From Flavobacterium fluvii (GTDB lineage Bacteria; Bacteroidota; Bacteroidia; Flavobacteriales; Flavobacteriaceae), in NCBI RefSeq assembly GCF_900129545.1, contig NZ_FQWB01000002.1, positions 124,001 through 188,000 on the forward strand: a DNA stretch of 64,000 nt, given 5' to 3'. The translations under genes and the position numbers were made by a program. Shown one piece after another: positions 6,666-15,294 of this stretch (positions are counted from its first letter, which is position 1; every line of letters begins with the position of its first letter). Below the pieces are notes generated by a model. The model ran no database searches, was not told the origin of the DNA, and worked only from the letters and a program-made list of their open reading frames with translations.

Positions 6666-9467
6666 ATGAATAAAATCTACCTTCTGATAATAACGTGCTT
6701 GTTTAGCTTTTATGCCAATGCACAATCCAAAATAATCCTAAAAGGAAAACTGATTGACAAAGAAACATCAAAACCAATAGAAGATGCGACTGTTTACATT
6801 ACCACTGTCAAAGATTCCACGATGATGAATTATTCCGTTTCCGATAAAAATGGAGTTTTCAAGATTGAAACTAAAAAGATTACGGTTCCTTTTTTCTTGA
6901 AAATTGCCGCAACCGGTTACCAAAACCATCAAATAAAAGAAAATTCAGGTACCGAGAACAAGGATTTTGGAGTCTTGTCAATTTTGAATAAACAAATAGA
7001 ACTTTCGGAAGTGGTGATAAAAAATGAAGCACCTCCTGTCAAAATCAAGAAAGACACTTTGGAATTTAATGCAGCTTCTTTTAAAGTGCGTCCCGATGCG
7101 AATGTGGAAGCTTTGATCCGACAATTGCCTGGGGCACAAATCGACGAGAACAAGACAATAACCATCAACGGAAAAGTAGTTGACAAAATATTGGTCAACG
7201 GAAAACCGTTTTTTAACGAAGACGGGAAAATAGCGATCCAGAATTTATCTGCGGACATGGTTAAAAAAGTACAGGTTTCGAATACCAAAACCAAGGAAGA
7301 AGAAATGACCAAACAGGACTCAAGTTCGAATACTTCGACTCTCAACCTGACTTTGAAGGAAGATAAAAACAAAGGTGTTTTTGGAAAATTCATGGGCGGT
7401 TACGGCACTGATGATCGTTATGAAAGCAGCGGTATTGCCAGTTATTTTAAAAACAAACGCCGTATTACCGCTATTTTTTCGTCGAACAATATCAATGCGA
7501 CCGGTTTTTCGATGGATGATGTTTTTGACAATATGGGAGGTGGTCGAAATAATGGAGGAATGAGATTTATGGGCGGCGGTGGCGGTAATTCTACTCCAAC
7601 AGGGATAACTCGTTCAACTACCGCAGGATTGAATTATGATGACGAATGGATAAAAGATTTAAGCGCACATACTTCATACAACTACAAGAATTTGGACAAT
7701 GAAAATCGTAATAAAACCTCAAGGGCAGAGTTTTTGCCAACAGGAAACATTTTTACCGAATCAGAGAGCGCGAGTAATCAATTGACGGAAGGGCATAATC
7801 TTGCCACGGAGTTTCAATATAAAATCAATGACAAGACAAATATTTATCTAAATCCGAGTTTTGCAAAAACTACCACTACGAGTAATTCTGCTTATCAGGC
7901 TAGCTCTCGGGACGACAACAATGATTTGATGAATGAAAACAGTGGCATAAGTAATTCCCACAGTGATTCGGAAAATTTTCAAAACTGGATGGGGTTTTTT
8001 AGGAGTTTCAAAAAGAAAGGGCGATATTTTAACGCTTCATTGCAAAATAACAATTCGAGAAATGAGGCCAATTCGATAAGTAATTCGGCTACCTTGTTTT
8101 ATCAGGATGCAACTCCAGACGATATTAGAAACCAAAATGTGCTGTCAGAAAGAGCAAATGACAATTTCTACTTAAATCTTTCCTATTCGGAACCTATAAC
8201 CGATTCTTTGTCTTTGTCTGTAGGAGTAAGGACAAATTGGAGTAAATCAATAGACGATACGGATACTTTTGATTTTGATGCTGCAACTGGCAGGTATTCG
8301 GACAAGAATGAATTGAGGTCAAATTATTTTGAGACGAAATCAACCCGGATTTCTCCAACTGCCGGATTGATAATTCGCAAAAAGAAACTCAATTTATGGG
8401 CGTCGTTGGGAACCTATTTTGTGGAGGCGGACAATCATTCCGATTATTTGAACACCAAAACCAATTTGTCAAAGAACTATGCTCTTCCAGAAGCGAATGT
8501 AAATTTTAATTATAATTTTTCAAAAACAAAAAACGTTCGTGCTTATTACTATCGTGGGTATTCTTTGCCTTCAGCACAACAGATTTTGCCTGTCGCAAAT
8601 CTCTCCAATCCTTTGAATACTTACATTGGGAACAGCAATTTGGATATAGGAAAAAACCATTACGCCAATTTTAATTTTGGAAATCAAAATACGGCAAATC
8701 TTTCAGGCTATTCCATTTATTCGAATGCTAATTATTACGACAGCAGTATTGCTTCCACTTCGGTTTATGACGAAAATGGAAAACAAAAAACGACCTATGT
8801 CAATATTTCGGGAAATTACAATTTTAATTTTGGTGCCAATTGGGACAAAACCGTAAAAAAAGAGCAGAATACATTCAAATATTCTTTCAAATTGAATACA
8901 GGATATGAATTTCAGAAAGGATTTACCAATGCGGAATTGTATACGGCACGGATAAAAAGTGTGTCTCCAGGAGTATCTTTCTCTTACGATTATGGATATT
9001 TTTTCACGCTGCGTCCTTCCTATAATTTTACATTTAGGCAAACGGATTATACGAATTACAGAATTGACGAGGCTTCCAACAGGGAACACAATTTCAAGAT
9101 CGAGGCGACCAATTATATCCATAAACAATGGGTTCTCGGGAATGATTTTGGATACAACTACAATTCGAATATTTCGGGAGGTTTCAAAAAAGATTTTTAT
9201 TTGTGGAATGCCAGTTTGTCCTATAAAACCAAAGAAGATCAATGGATTTTTAAAGTCAAGGTATATGATATTTTGGACCAAAACCAAAGTGCCACACGCA
9301 ACATATCGGCAACTTCCGTAACCGATTCCCAAAACACGGTTTTGAAACGCTATGGAATGTTTTCAATCACCTACAAATTCAAGAAGTTCGGAATGAAATT
9401 GGAGGAAGAAAAAGCACCTGAAAAGGCAGCTGAAAAAGTGCCCGTAAAAGCGCCCGAGAAAAAATAA
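6666..9467 (+). CDS. Outer-membrane beta-barrel protein, TonB-receptor-like with carboxypeptidase-regulatory domain
   Basis: The 933-residue protein has a signal peptide (MNKIYLLIITCLFSFYANAQ), then a carboxypeptidase-regulatory-like beta-sandwich (about 25-115, KGKLIDKETSKPIEDATVYI). A plug-like region follows (DANVEALIRQLPGAQIDENK), then a long barrel rich in aromatic beta-strands to the C-terminus. This is the organisation of the Bacteroidetes outer-membrane beta-barrel family (OMP_b-brl type). It sits in the outer membrane; the ligand is unknown. A Gly/Asn/Met-rich loop lies near residue 290. The C-terminus carries an unusual repetitive tail (EKAPEKAAEKVPVKAPEKK) beyond the last strand. 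Confidence 0.88.
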   Translation: MNKIYLLIITCLFSFYANAQSKIILKGKLIDKETSKPIEDATVYITTVKDSTMMNYSVSDKNGVFKIETKKITVPFFLKIAATGYQNHQIKENSGTENKDFGVLSILNKQIELSEVVIKNEAPPVKIKKDTLEFNAASFKVRPDANVEALIRQLPGAQIDENKTITINGKVVDKILVNGKPFFNEDGKIAIQNLSADMVKKVQVSNTKTKEEEMTKQDSSSNTSTLNLTLKEDKNKGVFGKFMGGYGTDDRYESSGIASYFKNKRRITAIFSSNNINATGFSMDDVFDNMGGGRNNGGMRFMGGGGGNSTPTGITRSTTAGLNYDDEWIKDLSAHTSYNYKNLDNENRNKTSRAEFLPTGNIFTESESASNQLTEGHNLATEFQYKINDKTNIYLNPSFAKTTTTSNSAYQASSRDDNNDLMNENSGISNSHSDSENFQNWMGFFRSFKKKGRYFNASLQNNNSRNEANSISNSATLFYQDATPDDIRNQNVLSERANDNFYLNLSYSEPITDSLSLSVGVRTNWSKSIDDTDTFDFDAATGRYSDKNELRSNYFETKSTRISPTAGLIIRKKKLNLWASLGTYFVEADNHSDYLNTKTNLSKNYALPEANVNFNYNFSKTKNVRAYYYRGYSLPSAQQILPVANLSNPLNTYIGNSNLDIGKNHYANFNFGNQNTANLSGYSIYSNANYYDSSIASTSVYDENGKQKTTYVNISGNYNFNFGANWDKTVKKEQNTFKYSFKLNTGYEFQKGFTNAELYTARIKSVSPGVSFSYDYGYFFTLRPSYNFTFRQTDYTNYRIDEASNREHNFKIEATNYIHKQWVLGNDFGYNYNSNISGGFKKDFYLWNASLSYKTKEDQWIFKVKVYDILDQNQSATRNISATSVTDSQNTVLKRYGMFSITYKFKKFGMKLEEEKAPEKAAEKVPVKAPEKK

Positions 9468-9497
9468 ATTTAAGTAAATTAATGCGGTACTTAATAA

Positions 9498-9530
9498 AAA
9501 GAGGGGATTTAATAATCCCCTCTTTTTTTA
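9498..9530. terminator. Bidirectional terminator overlapping the end of rluF
   Basis: AAAGAGGGGATT (9498-9509) and AATCCCCTCTTT (9514-9525) form a perfect 12-bp stem with a TAAT loop and A/T tracts on both sides. It serves the convergent genes on each strand. Its right arm lies inside the last codons of the pseudouridine synthase gene. Confidence 0.88.
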
Positions 9531-10321
9531 AATCTAGGATCATCTCTTTTGATGAATTCCGTTTTGCGTTTTGGAGCTTCCGTTTTGGGCAAACTTGCTT
9601 CTTCGGTTTTGCTCGAAGGTTCTATTAATTCGTTGAGTTCCTTGATTTCTGCATCGGTTAAATCGCGATAACTACCCACGGGAACATCCAGCGAAATATT
9701 GATGATTCGGATGCGTTTCAAAGCCGTTACTTCATAACCCAGATATTCGCACATTCTTCGAATTTGGCGGTTTAAACCTTGGGTCAGGACAATTTTGAAA
9801 ATAGTAGAACTGATTTTTTCCACCTTGCATTTTCGGGTAACGGTGTCCAAAATTGGCACGCCATTGCTCATTTTTTCGATAAAACGATCGGTTATTAGTT
9901 TGTTGACAGTTACAGTATACTCTTTTTCGTGATTGTTTCTGGCACGTAAAATCTTGTTGACAATATCACCGTCATTGGTCATAAAAATCAAGCCTTCACT
10001 GGCTTTGTCCAATCGTCCAATGGGGAAAATACGTTTGGGATAATTGATGTAGTCCACGATGTTGTTGCGAACCTCCAAGTTGGTGGTACATTCAATGCCC
10101 ACGGGTTTGTTGAAAGCCAAATAAACCGGTTTTTCCCTTTTCTCTCGGATTAACTTGCCGTCAATGCGCACTTCGTCGTCTGGACCCACTTTTGTTCCCA
10201 ATTCAGGAACGACTCCGTTGATGGTGACACGACCTTCTTCAATGATTTTGTCGGCTTCACGGCGAGAGCAAAAGCCTGTTTCCCCGATGAATTTATTGAG
10301 GCGTTTTAGATTTTCTTCCAT
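9509..10321 (-). CDS. rluF: 23S rRNA pseudouridine synthase, RluF-like
   Basis: It isomerises a uridine of 23S rRNA to pseudouridine. The 270 residues have an N-terminal S4 RNA-binding domain (about 5-65, [20 protein letters not shown]) and an RsuA/RluB/E/F-type catalytic domain with the aspartate motif [10 protein letters not shown]. The later motif [20 protein letters not shown] is characteristic. Overall the sequence looks closest to RluF (U2604) rather than RluB or RsuA, but that distinction is by eye. A short basic tail follows residue 235. Confidence 0.88.
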   Translation of the reverse strand: MEENLKRLNKFIGETGFCSRREADKIIEEGRVTINGVVPELGTKVGPDDEVRIDGKLIREKREKPVYLAFNKPVGIECTTNLEVRNNIVDYINYPKRIFPIGRLDKASEGLIFMTNDGDIVNKILRARNNHEKEYTVTVNKLITDRFIEKMSNGVPILDTVTRKCKVEKISSTIFKIVLTQGLNRQIRRMCEYLGYEVTALKRIRIINISLDVPVGSYRDLTDAEIKELNELIEPSSKTEEASLPKTEAPKRKTEFIKRDDPRFKKRGDY

Positions 10322-10384
10322 AGTGCAAAAGTAATCAATTTTCTCCGTCAGTTGGTTATGGTGTAGTTATTCGAGTTTAATTTT

Positions 10385-10520
10385 TTAGCCACGAATTACA
10401 CGAATTGTCACAAATTATTTTAAGCTTTAAAATTGAATTACACGAATTACAATCTATTTCAATTACACAAATTCATAAAATAGATTGTAATTCGTGTAAA
10501 TTTGTGTAATTCGTGGCTAA
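10385..10520. repeat. Nested perfect inverted repeats between hydrolase and rluF genes
   Basis: Outer arms of 17 bases (10385-10401 and 10504-10520, beginning TTAGCCACGAATTACAC) enclose inner arms of 22 bases (10438-10459 and 10478-10499). Both pairs are perfectly complementary. The motif ACGAATTACAC recurs within the arms. A T-run follows at about 10522, so it may also terminate plus-strand transcripts, but both flanking genes are on the minus strand. It fits a flavobacterial intergenic repeat element. Confidence 0.85.
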
Positions 10521-10547
10521 CTTTTTTTAAAAAATATAGTGTCTTTG

Positions 10548-11396
10548 TTATTCCGTTTCAAATAAAAACCGCGACACTTTTTGATATAATTCGTCATCGT
10601 GTAGCTTGTGTCCCAAACCTTTGGTTTCCATAAATTGGACATTTTTCCAAGCACCGGCTATTTTTTTTCCTTCTTTGAACAACACCACGATATCATCAAT
10701 ATCGTGAGCCAGAAAACCTTTTACGTCAATTTTGGAAGCGAATTCTTTTGCCGAGAATAGATCGAGACTTTGGTTTAACAAGGTTGTATATTTATCTTCC
10801 ATTGCTTTGGCAACTTTGTTGTTTAAACTCAACAGCCTAACAAAATTGTTGAGAATAATATTGAAATCACTTGGAGCTCCCAAAATCACCATTTTTTGGA
10901 TTCCGGGATTTTGATATTTATATTGGTAATACAAACTCGCTTTTCCGCCTAACGAATGTCCAATAATGTAGTGTGGTTGGTATTTTTTGACAACAATATC
11001 AATAAACTCAGCATACTTTGGAACAGAAAATTCTTTCCCGCTAGACAATCCTTGGGCAGGGCCATCGATGGCAATGATGGTACTGCCTGATTTTTTCAGG
11101 TAAGGCAACATTTTTTTCCATCGGGAAGAATTGCTTTCCCAACCGTGAATGAGCAAAATAATGGTTTCATTTCCTTTCCAAATATAGGTTTGAATGACAT
11201 CTTCATTAAACTGGATAGTTTCTGGATGTGCTTCTTTCAGAATTTTGGGAAGTTTTTTTTGGGTAAGTTTTCCTTGTCTTGGTTCGCTAAAAAAACCGTG
11301 GGCCAATTGGGCGGCTTTTTCAGGGAATACAAAGCTCATCAGGTTGATATAAAAACCTATCGATTTGGTCAACAAAAAATAAGATACTTTTTTCAT
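10548..11396 (-). CDS. Alpha/beta hydrolase
   Basis: A 282-residue alpha/beta-hydrolase-fold protein. It shows the oxyanion HGW motif (LLIHGWESNSSRWKKMLPYL), the DGPAQGLSSG segment, the nucleophile elbow GHSLGG with Ser as likely nucleophile, and a late His (GLGHKLHDDE) that could complete the triad. The substrate is not evident. I start at ATG 11396 rather than at a GTG at 11417, because the GTG lies inside a hairpin that belongs to the upstream spacer. It follows the coiled-coil protein gene on the same strand. Confidence 0.85.
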   Translation of the reverse strand: MKKVSYFLLTKSIGFYINLMSFVFPEKAAQLAHGFFSEPRQGKLTQKKLPKILKEAHPETIQFNEDVIQTYIWKGNETIILLIHGWESNSSRWKKMLPYLKKSGSTIIAIDGPAQGLSSGKEFSVPKYAEFIDIVVKKYQPHYIIGHSLGGKASLYYQYKYQNPGIQKMVILGAPSDFNIILNNFVRLLSLNNKVAKAMEDKYTTLLNQSLDLFSAKEFASKIDVKGFLAHDIDDIVVLFKEGKKIAGAWKNVQFMETKGLGHKLHDDELYQKVSRFLFETE

Positions 11397-11408
11397 AAAA
11401 ATAATAAA

Positions 11409-11425
11409 AGTCCGCACAGCGGACT
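11409..11425 (-). terminator. Second hairpin directly before the hydrolase ATG
   Basis: AGTCCGC / GCGGACT form a 7-bp perfect stem with a 3-base loop, followed on the minus strand by a T-rich run that reaches the hydrolase ATG at 11396. It is either a tandem back-up terminator for the preceding gene or a structure in the hydrolase 5' UTR. Confidence 0.6.
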
Positions 11426-11433
11426 AAATATAA

Positions 11434-11465
11434 TATAAAAAAAGTCCCGATGTGTATCGGGACTT
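11434..11465 (-). terminator. Intrinsic terminator after the coiled-coil protein gene
   Basis: AAGTCCCGAT and ATCGGGACTT form a perfect 10-bp stem with a 4-base loop, followed on the minus strand by seven T residues. It lies just after the stop at 11474. Confidence 0.88.
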
Positions 11466-11473
11466 GAATATTT

Positions 11474-12253
11474 TTAGAACTTGGCAAAAAGCTGTTCCAT
11501 TTTTTCTTTCTCTTCTTCGGCCAATACGCTGTCAACCAAGATTCTTCCAGAATGCTCGTCAGTGATGATTTTTTTTCTGGCAGCAATTTCAACCTGTGTT
11601 TGTGGTGGAATCGTGAAAAATGATCCTGCAGAAGCTCCTCTTTCGATGGAAACAACGGCCAATCCATTACGAACGCTAGAACGGATTCTGTCGTAAGCAG
11701 CCAATAAACGAGCTTCGATTGTACCTCTATACTCAACTGATTTCTCGGATAAATAAGCTTCTTCTTTGGCAGTTTCAGACATGATGGCGTCTAATTCTGA
11801 TTTTTTATGTTTCAAGTGATTCGATTTGGTTTCTAATCGCTCTTTTGATTGTGAAATGATTTCTTTTTTGTGCTCGATAGAAGCTTTCATTTCCTTGATT
11901 TGCTTCTCGGCCAATTGGATTTCCAATTCTTGAAACTCAACTTCTTTGGTCAATGAGTTGAATTCTCTATTGTTGCGAACTGTTTCTTGTTGTTTGGTGT
12001 ATCTTTTGATAGCCTCTTTGTGCTCATCAATAGAATTTTTTCTGGTCTTGATCAGTTCTTCGATAGTTTCGAGTTCGCTTTTCAATTTTTCTGAACGTGT
12101 GCTTAATCCTGCAACTTCATCTTCTAAATCTTCTACTTCAAGAGGAAGTTCACCTCTCACGTTTCTAATTTCGTCAATTCTAGAGTCAATCAATTGTAAA
12201 TCGTAAATTGCTCTTAATTTGTCTTCAACACTCAATTCTTTTGTAGTCGCCAT
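11474..12253 (-). CDS. Coiled-coil protein of the C4 zinc-ribbon (CT398-like) family lacking its cysteines
   Basis: The 259-residue protein has a long coiled coil (about 35-175, KLKSELETIEELIKTRKNSI and following heptads). A C-terminal segment corresponds to the zinc ribbon of the CT398/DUF164 family: RGASAGSFFTIPPQTQVEIA and IITDEHSGRILVD. In typical members these read as CxxC pairs around IPPQ and CxxCGRIL. Here the four metal-binding cysteines are replaced by Ser, Ala and Asp, so zinc is probably not bound. Cytosolic; molecular function is poorly defined in the family. It is followed downstream by two hairpins and preceded by the NIF3 gene 10 bases away, suggesting one operon. Confidence 0.85.
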   Translation of the reverse strand: MATTKELSVEDKLRAIYDLQLIDSRIDEIRNVRGELPLEVEDLEDEVAGLSTRSEKLKSELETIEELIKTRKNSIDEHKEAIKRYTKQQETVRNNREFNSLTKEVEFQELEIQLAEKQIKEMKASIEHKKEIISQSKERLETKSNHLKHKKSELDAIMSETAKEEAYLSEKSVEYRGTIEARLLAAYDRIRSSVRNGLAVVSIERGASAGSFFTIPPQTQVEIAARKKIITDEHSGRILVDSVLAEEEKEKMEQLFAKF

Positions 12254-12263
12254 ATTCTATTGT

Positions 12264-13358
12264 CTATAAGTACTTAACTGGATTTGTATTTTCTTCTGAT
12301 AAAACGATTGCAAAATTAAGGATTTTTTTCCGAAGAAAATCAACAATATAATTTTTTGTATAACGTTCGCTTTCAAAATGTCCAATATCGGCTAAAATCA
12401 ACTGATTTTCGGCTTCATAAAATTGGTGATACTTTAAATCAGCCGTCAAAAAAGCATCTGCTCCAGCCTGAATGGCGTTTTTTATGGCGAAACTCCCAGA
12501 ACCACCAAGAACAGCCACTTTTTTTATCGACTTGCCTAGAAATGAACTATGTCGAATGCCGTCCGCCTGCATTTTGTCTTTCACGAAATTCAGGAAGGAT
12601 GTTTCCTCCATTGGAACAGTCAATTCGCCAATCATTCCCAAACCAATGTTTTGGTTTTTGTTCTGCAAATCATAAATTTCATAAGCCACTTCTTCGTAAA
12701 TATGGTTTTTGAACAGCGCTTTCAGGATTTTATTTTCCAAATGTTTTTCGAATGTCACCTCGATTTTGATTTCCTCGTTTTCCACAAATTCAAAGCGTTC
12801 GCCAATCTCGGGATTGCTGTGCTCATTGCCCATGTAAGTGCCAATTCCTTTCGAGTTGAAACTGCAATTTTCATAATTGCCAATGTTTCCCGCACCGGCA
12901 TCAAACAAGGCATTTCTAAGTTTTTCGGCATTTTCGAGAATGGTATACGTGACTAATTTCCGAATGAAATTCGACTTCGGAATCAGGATTTTGGTATTGG
13001 TCAACCCCAAGGCGTCACAAAATATTTTGTTCACGCCCTCTTGATGATTGTCCAATGCGGTGTGGACGGCATAAATGGCAACATCATTTTTTATGGCCTT
13101 GATAATGGAACGCTCCACGTAGTTTTTGCCCGTTATCTTCTTCAATCCGGAAAATAGAATTGGATGAAAACAAACCACCAAATTGCATTTTTTGGCAATC
13201 GCTTCATCAATCACGCTTTCCAGGGCATCGTGGCAAACCAAAACTCCCGTGGTTTCCGAGTTTTGATCTCCCACCAACAAACCTACATTGTCAAAATCTT
13301 CGGCATAGGCGAGGGGCGCCATTTCTTCGAGTTCAGAAATTATTTCTTTGATTTTCAT
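12264..13358 (-). CDS. NIF3/DUF34 family metal-binding protein, long form
   Basis: A 364-residue member of the NIF3-like family (YbgI/YqfO type). Conserved metal-site pieces are visible: VVCFHPILFSG, AVHTALDNHQEGVN and the C-terminal ADIGHFESER. The length and the middle section (about 125-230) fit the long form with an inserted PII-like domain. Proposed roles include GTP cyclohydrolase-like or hydrolase activity, but the physiological role is unsettled. I start at ATG 13358; a GTG three codons upstream also reads in frame. It precedes the coiled-coil gene on the same strand by 10 bases. Confidence 0.88.
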   Translation of the reverse strand: MKIKEIISELEEMAPLAYAEDFDNVGLLVGDQNSETTGVLVCHDALESVIDEAIAKKCNLVVCFHPILFSGLKKITGKNYVERSIIKAIKNDVAIYAVHTALDNHQEGVNKIFCDALGLTNTKILIPKSNFIRKLVTYTILENAEKLRNALFDAGAGNIGNYENCSFNSKGIGTYMGNEHSNPEIGERFEFVENEEIKIEVTFEKHLENKILKALFKNHIYEEVAYEIYDLQNKNQNIGLGMIGELTVPMEETSFLNFVKDKMQADGIRHSSFLGKSIKKVAVLGGSGSFAIKNAIQAGADAFLTADLKYHQFYEAENQLILADIGHFESERYTKNYIVDFLRKKILNFAIVLSEENTNPVKYL

Positions 13359-13405
13359 ATGGAACACAGATTTACTTTGTCAGTTCTACCTTGCAGGTCT
13401 CGAGT

Positions 13406-13442
13406 CACGGATTTTTACAAGTTGTTTTTATGAAAATCCGTG
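13406..13442. repeat. Inverted repeat in the nif3-lpxK divergent spacer
   Basis: CACGGATTTT (13406-13415) and AAAATCCGTG (13433-13442) are perfect 10-base arms. The CACGGATT core also forms arms of the larger element at 22480-22616, suggesting a common repeat family. Confidence 0.6.
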
Positions 13443-13484
13443 TTAGAATTATAATCCAAAGATAAAATATTATACTTTCGTATT

Positions 13485-14510
13485 ATGAATTTACTTCGAA
13501 AAATACTCTTTCCATTTGCCATTTTGTATGGATTCATTACCAGCATTCGGAATTTTCTTTTTGACATAGGTATTCTGAAATCCTATTCTTTTGAAGTTCC
13601 CATTATTGCCGTTGGAAACCTTAGTGTTGGCGGAACAGGAAAGACTCCACAAATCGAATATTTGATTCGTTTGCTTTCGCCAAATTACCAGATTGCCACA
13701 TTGAGTCGCGGTTACAAAAGACAGTCCGAAGGTTTTCTTTTGGCTGATTCCACTTCGAATGCCGCAATTCTTGGAGATGAACCTTTCCAGTTTTACACAA
13801 AATTCAATACTATTCAAGTGGCTGTTGATGCCGATAGAAAAAATGGTATTGAACAATTGCTTTCCCAAGAAGAAAAACCAGCAGTAATTTTGCTTGACGA
13901 TGCTTTTCAACACCGGAAAGTGAAGGCAGGTTTCTATATTTTGCTGACTTCTTACGGCGATTTGTATTCGGATGATTACATGTTGCCAACGGGGAATTTG
14001 CGCGAAAGCAGGAGCGGGGCAAAAAGAGCCAATGTGGTTATTGTTACAAAATGTCCCCCGACTCTTTCGCTTGAAGAACAAAACAAAATCAAGATCCAAT
14101 TGCAATTGGATTCCAGTCAAGAATTGTATTTCTCCTATATCGATTATGACGATTCCGTTTATTCAGGAGACAAGATTTTGAAAGTGGACGAAATCAAGAA
14201 TGTTGATAAATTACTTCTGGCAGGAATCGCAAAACCCGAACCTTTTTTCAGATATTTACAAGACGAAAAAGAAGGATGTTTGACCTATCCAGACCATCAT
14301 CATTTCACGGAAAATGATTTATTGGAAATTAAAAACAAAGCTCAAAACAAGATAATCATCACCACCGAAAAAGATTTTGTGCGTTTGAAAGAAGGTATTC
14401 CAAAGGATCAGCTTTTCTATTTGCCGATACGGAGTTCCTTTTTTTCAGGGAGTGAAAATTTTGATAAAACCATTACAAATTATGTGGGAACAAGTACAAG
14501 AAGCCGTTAG
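13485..14510 (+). CDS. lpxK: Tetraacyldisaccharide 4'-kinase LpxK
   Basis: LpxK phosphorylates the 4' position of the lipid A disaccharide at the inner membrane, using ATP. The 341-residue protein has an N-terminal hydrophobic anchor (about 4-28) and the family P-loop in VGNLSVGGTGKTP. It also has SRGYKRQSEGF, GDEPFQF and the DDAFQHRKV motif. Length is typical. It overlaps the purine nucleoside phosphorylase gene by 29 bases, so the two are probably co-transcribed. It confirms a Gram-negative LPS-bearing host. Confidence 0.95.
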   Translation: MNLLRKILFPFAILYGFITSIRNFLFDIGILKSYSFEVPIIAVGNLSVGGTGKTPQIEYLIRLLSPNYQIATLSRGYKRQSEGFLLADSTSNAAILGDEPFQFYTKFNTIQVAVDADRKNGIEQLLSQEEKPAVILLDDAFQHRKVKAGFYILLTSYGDLYSDDYMLPTGNLRESRSGAKRANVVIVTKCPPTLSLEEQNKIKIQLQLDSSQELYFSYIDYDDSVYSGDKILKVDEIKNVDKLLLAGIAKPEPFFRYLQDEKEGCLTYPDHHHFTENDLLEIKNKAQNKIIITTEKDFVRLKEGIPKDQLFYLPIRSSFFSGSENFDKTITNYVGTSTRSR

Positions 14511-15294
14511 TTACATAAAAACAAAAACCAATTTCAATCCAGAATACGGCGTGATTTTAGGTTCGGGATTGGGGAGTTTTACGGATGATATCCAAATCGA
14601 ATTTACCTTGCCTTATTCTGAAATTCCAAATTTTCCGGTTTCGACGGTTCAAGGTCATAAAGGAGCCCTGGTTCTTGGAACCATTGGAAACAAAAAAGTG
14701 GTTGCCATGCAAGGGCGTTTTCATTTTTATGAAGGTTATTCGATGCAGGTGGTTACGTTTCCGGTTCGCGTGATGAAATTTTTGGGAGTCGAAAAATTGA
14801 TTGTTTCCAATGCTTCGGGTGGTGTAAATCCGAATTACAATGTAGGTGATGTCGTGTTGATTAACGATCATGTCAACATGATGCCGGAGCATCCTTTGCG
14901 GGGAAAAAATGACGAGCGTTTTGGGCCAAGATTCGTGAACATGAGTGAGGCTTATTCAAAAAAAATGATTGCGAAAGCCAAAGAAATAGCCCAAAAATTA
15001 AACATTGAAGTCAAAGACGGCGTTTATCTAGGATTGCAAGGACCAACATTTGAAACCCTTGCCGAGTACAAGATGGTAAAAAACATCGGTGCTGATTGCG
15101 TGGGAATGTCAACCGTTCCCGAAGTAATCGTGGCGCGACACATGGGAATGGAAACCTTTGGGTTGTCGGTGATTACTGATATGGGAGACGAAGACAATAT
15201 TGAAACTATTTCGCACGACGAAGTGCTGCATGCAGCAAAAAGTGCCGAACCCAAAGTGAGAATCCTGATCAAGGAATTGATTTTGGAATACTAG
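14482..15294 (+). CDS. punA: Purine-nucleoside phosphorylase, type I trimeric
   Basis: It cleaves purine ribonucleosides with phosphate to the free base and ribose 1-phosphate in purine salvage. Motifs of the PNP/MTAP family are visible: GVILGSGLGSF, the phosphate-binding QGRFHFYEGY, VSNASGGVNPNYNVGDVVLI, the HPLRG segment, and GPTFETLAEY. I take the ATG at 14482 (start MWEQVQEAVSYIKTKTNF); an upstream in-frame ATG at 14452 adds ten residues that run over lpxK and do not fit the family. That gives 270 residues, normal length. Confidence 0.93.
   Translation: MWEQVQEAVSYIKTKTNFNPEYGVILGSGLGSFTDDIQIEFTLPYSEIPNFPVSTVQGHKGALVLGTIGNKKVVAMQGRFHFYEGYSMQVVTFPVRVMKFLGVEKLIVSNASGGVNPNYNVGDVVLINDHVNMMPEHPLRGKNDERFGPRFVNMSEAYSKKMIAKAKEIAQKLNIEVKDGVYLGLQGPTFETLAEYKMVKNIGADCVGMSTVPEVIVARHMGMETFGLSVITDMGDEDNIETISHDEVLHAAKSAEPKVRILIKELILEY

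Noticed and set aside
6929-7393. 154-codon minus-strand frame inside the outer-membrane protein gene
   Set aside because: Shadow of the strongly supported plus-strand gene; no motifs of its own.
8703-9332. 209-codon minus-strand frame inside the outer-membrane barrel gene
   Set aside because: Antisense shadow of the barrel, no promoter or recognisable family.
13491-14120. 209-codon minus-strand frame opposite lpxK
   Set aside because: LpxK motifs are intact on the plus strand; the antisense frame shows no family features.
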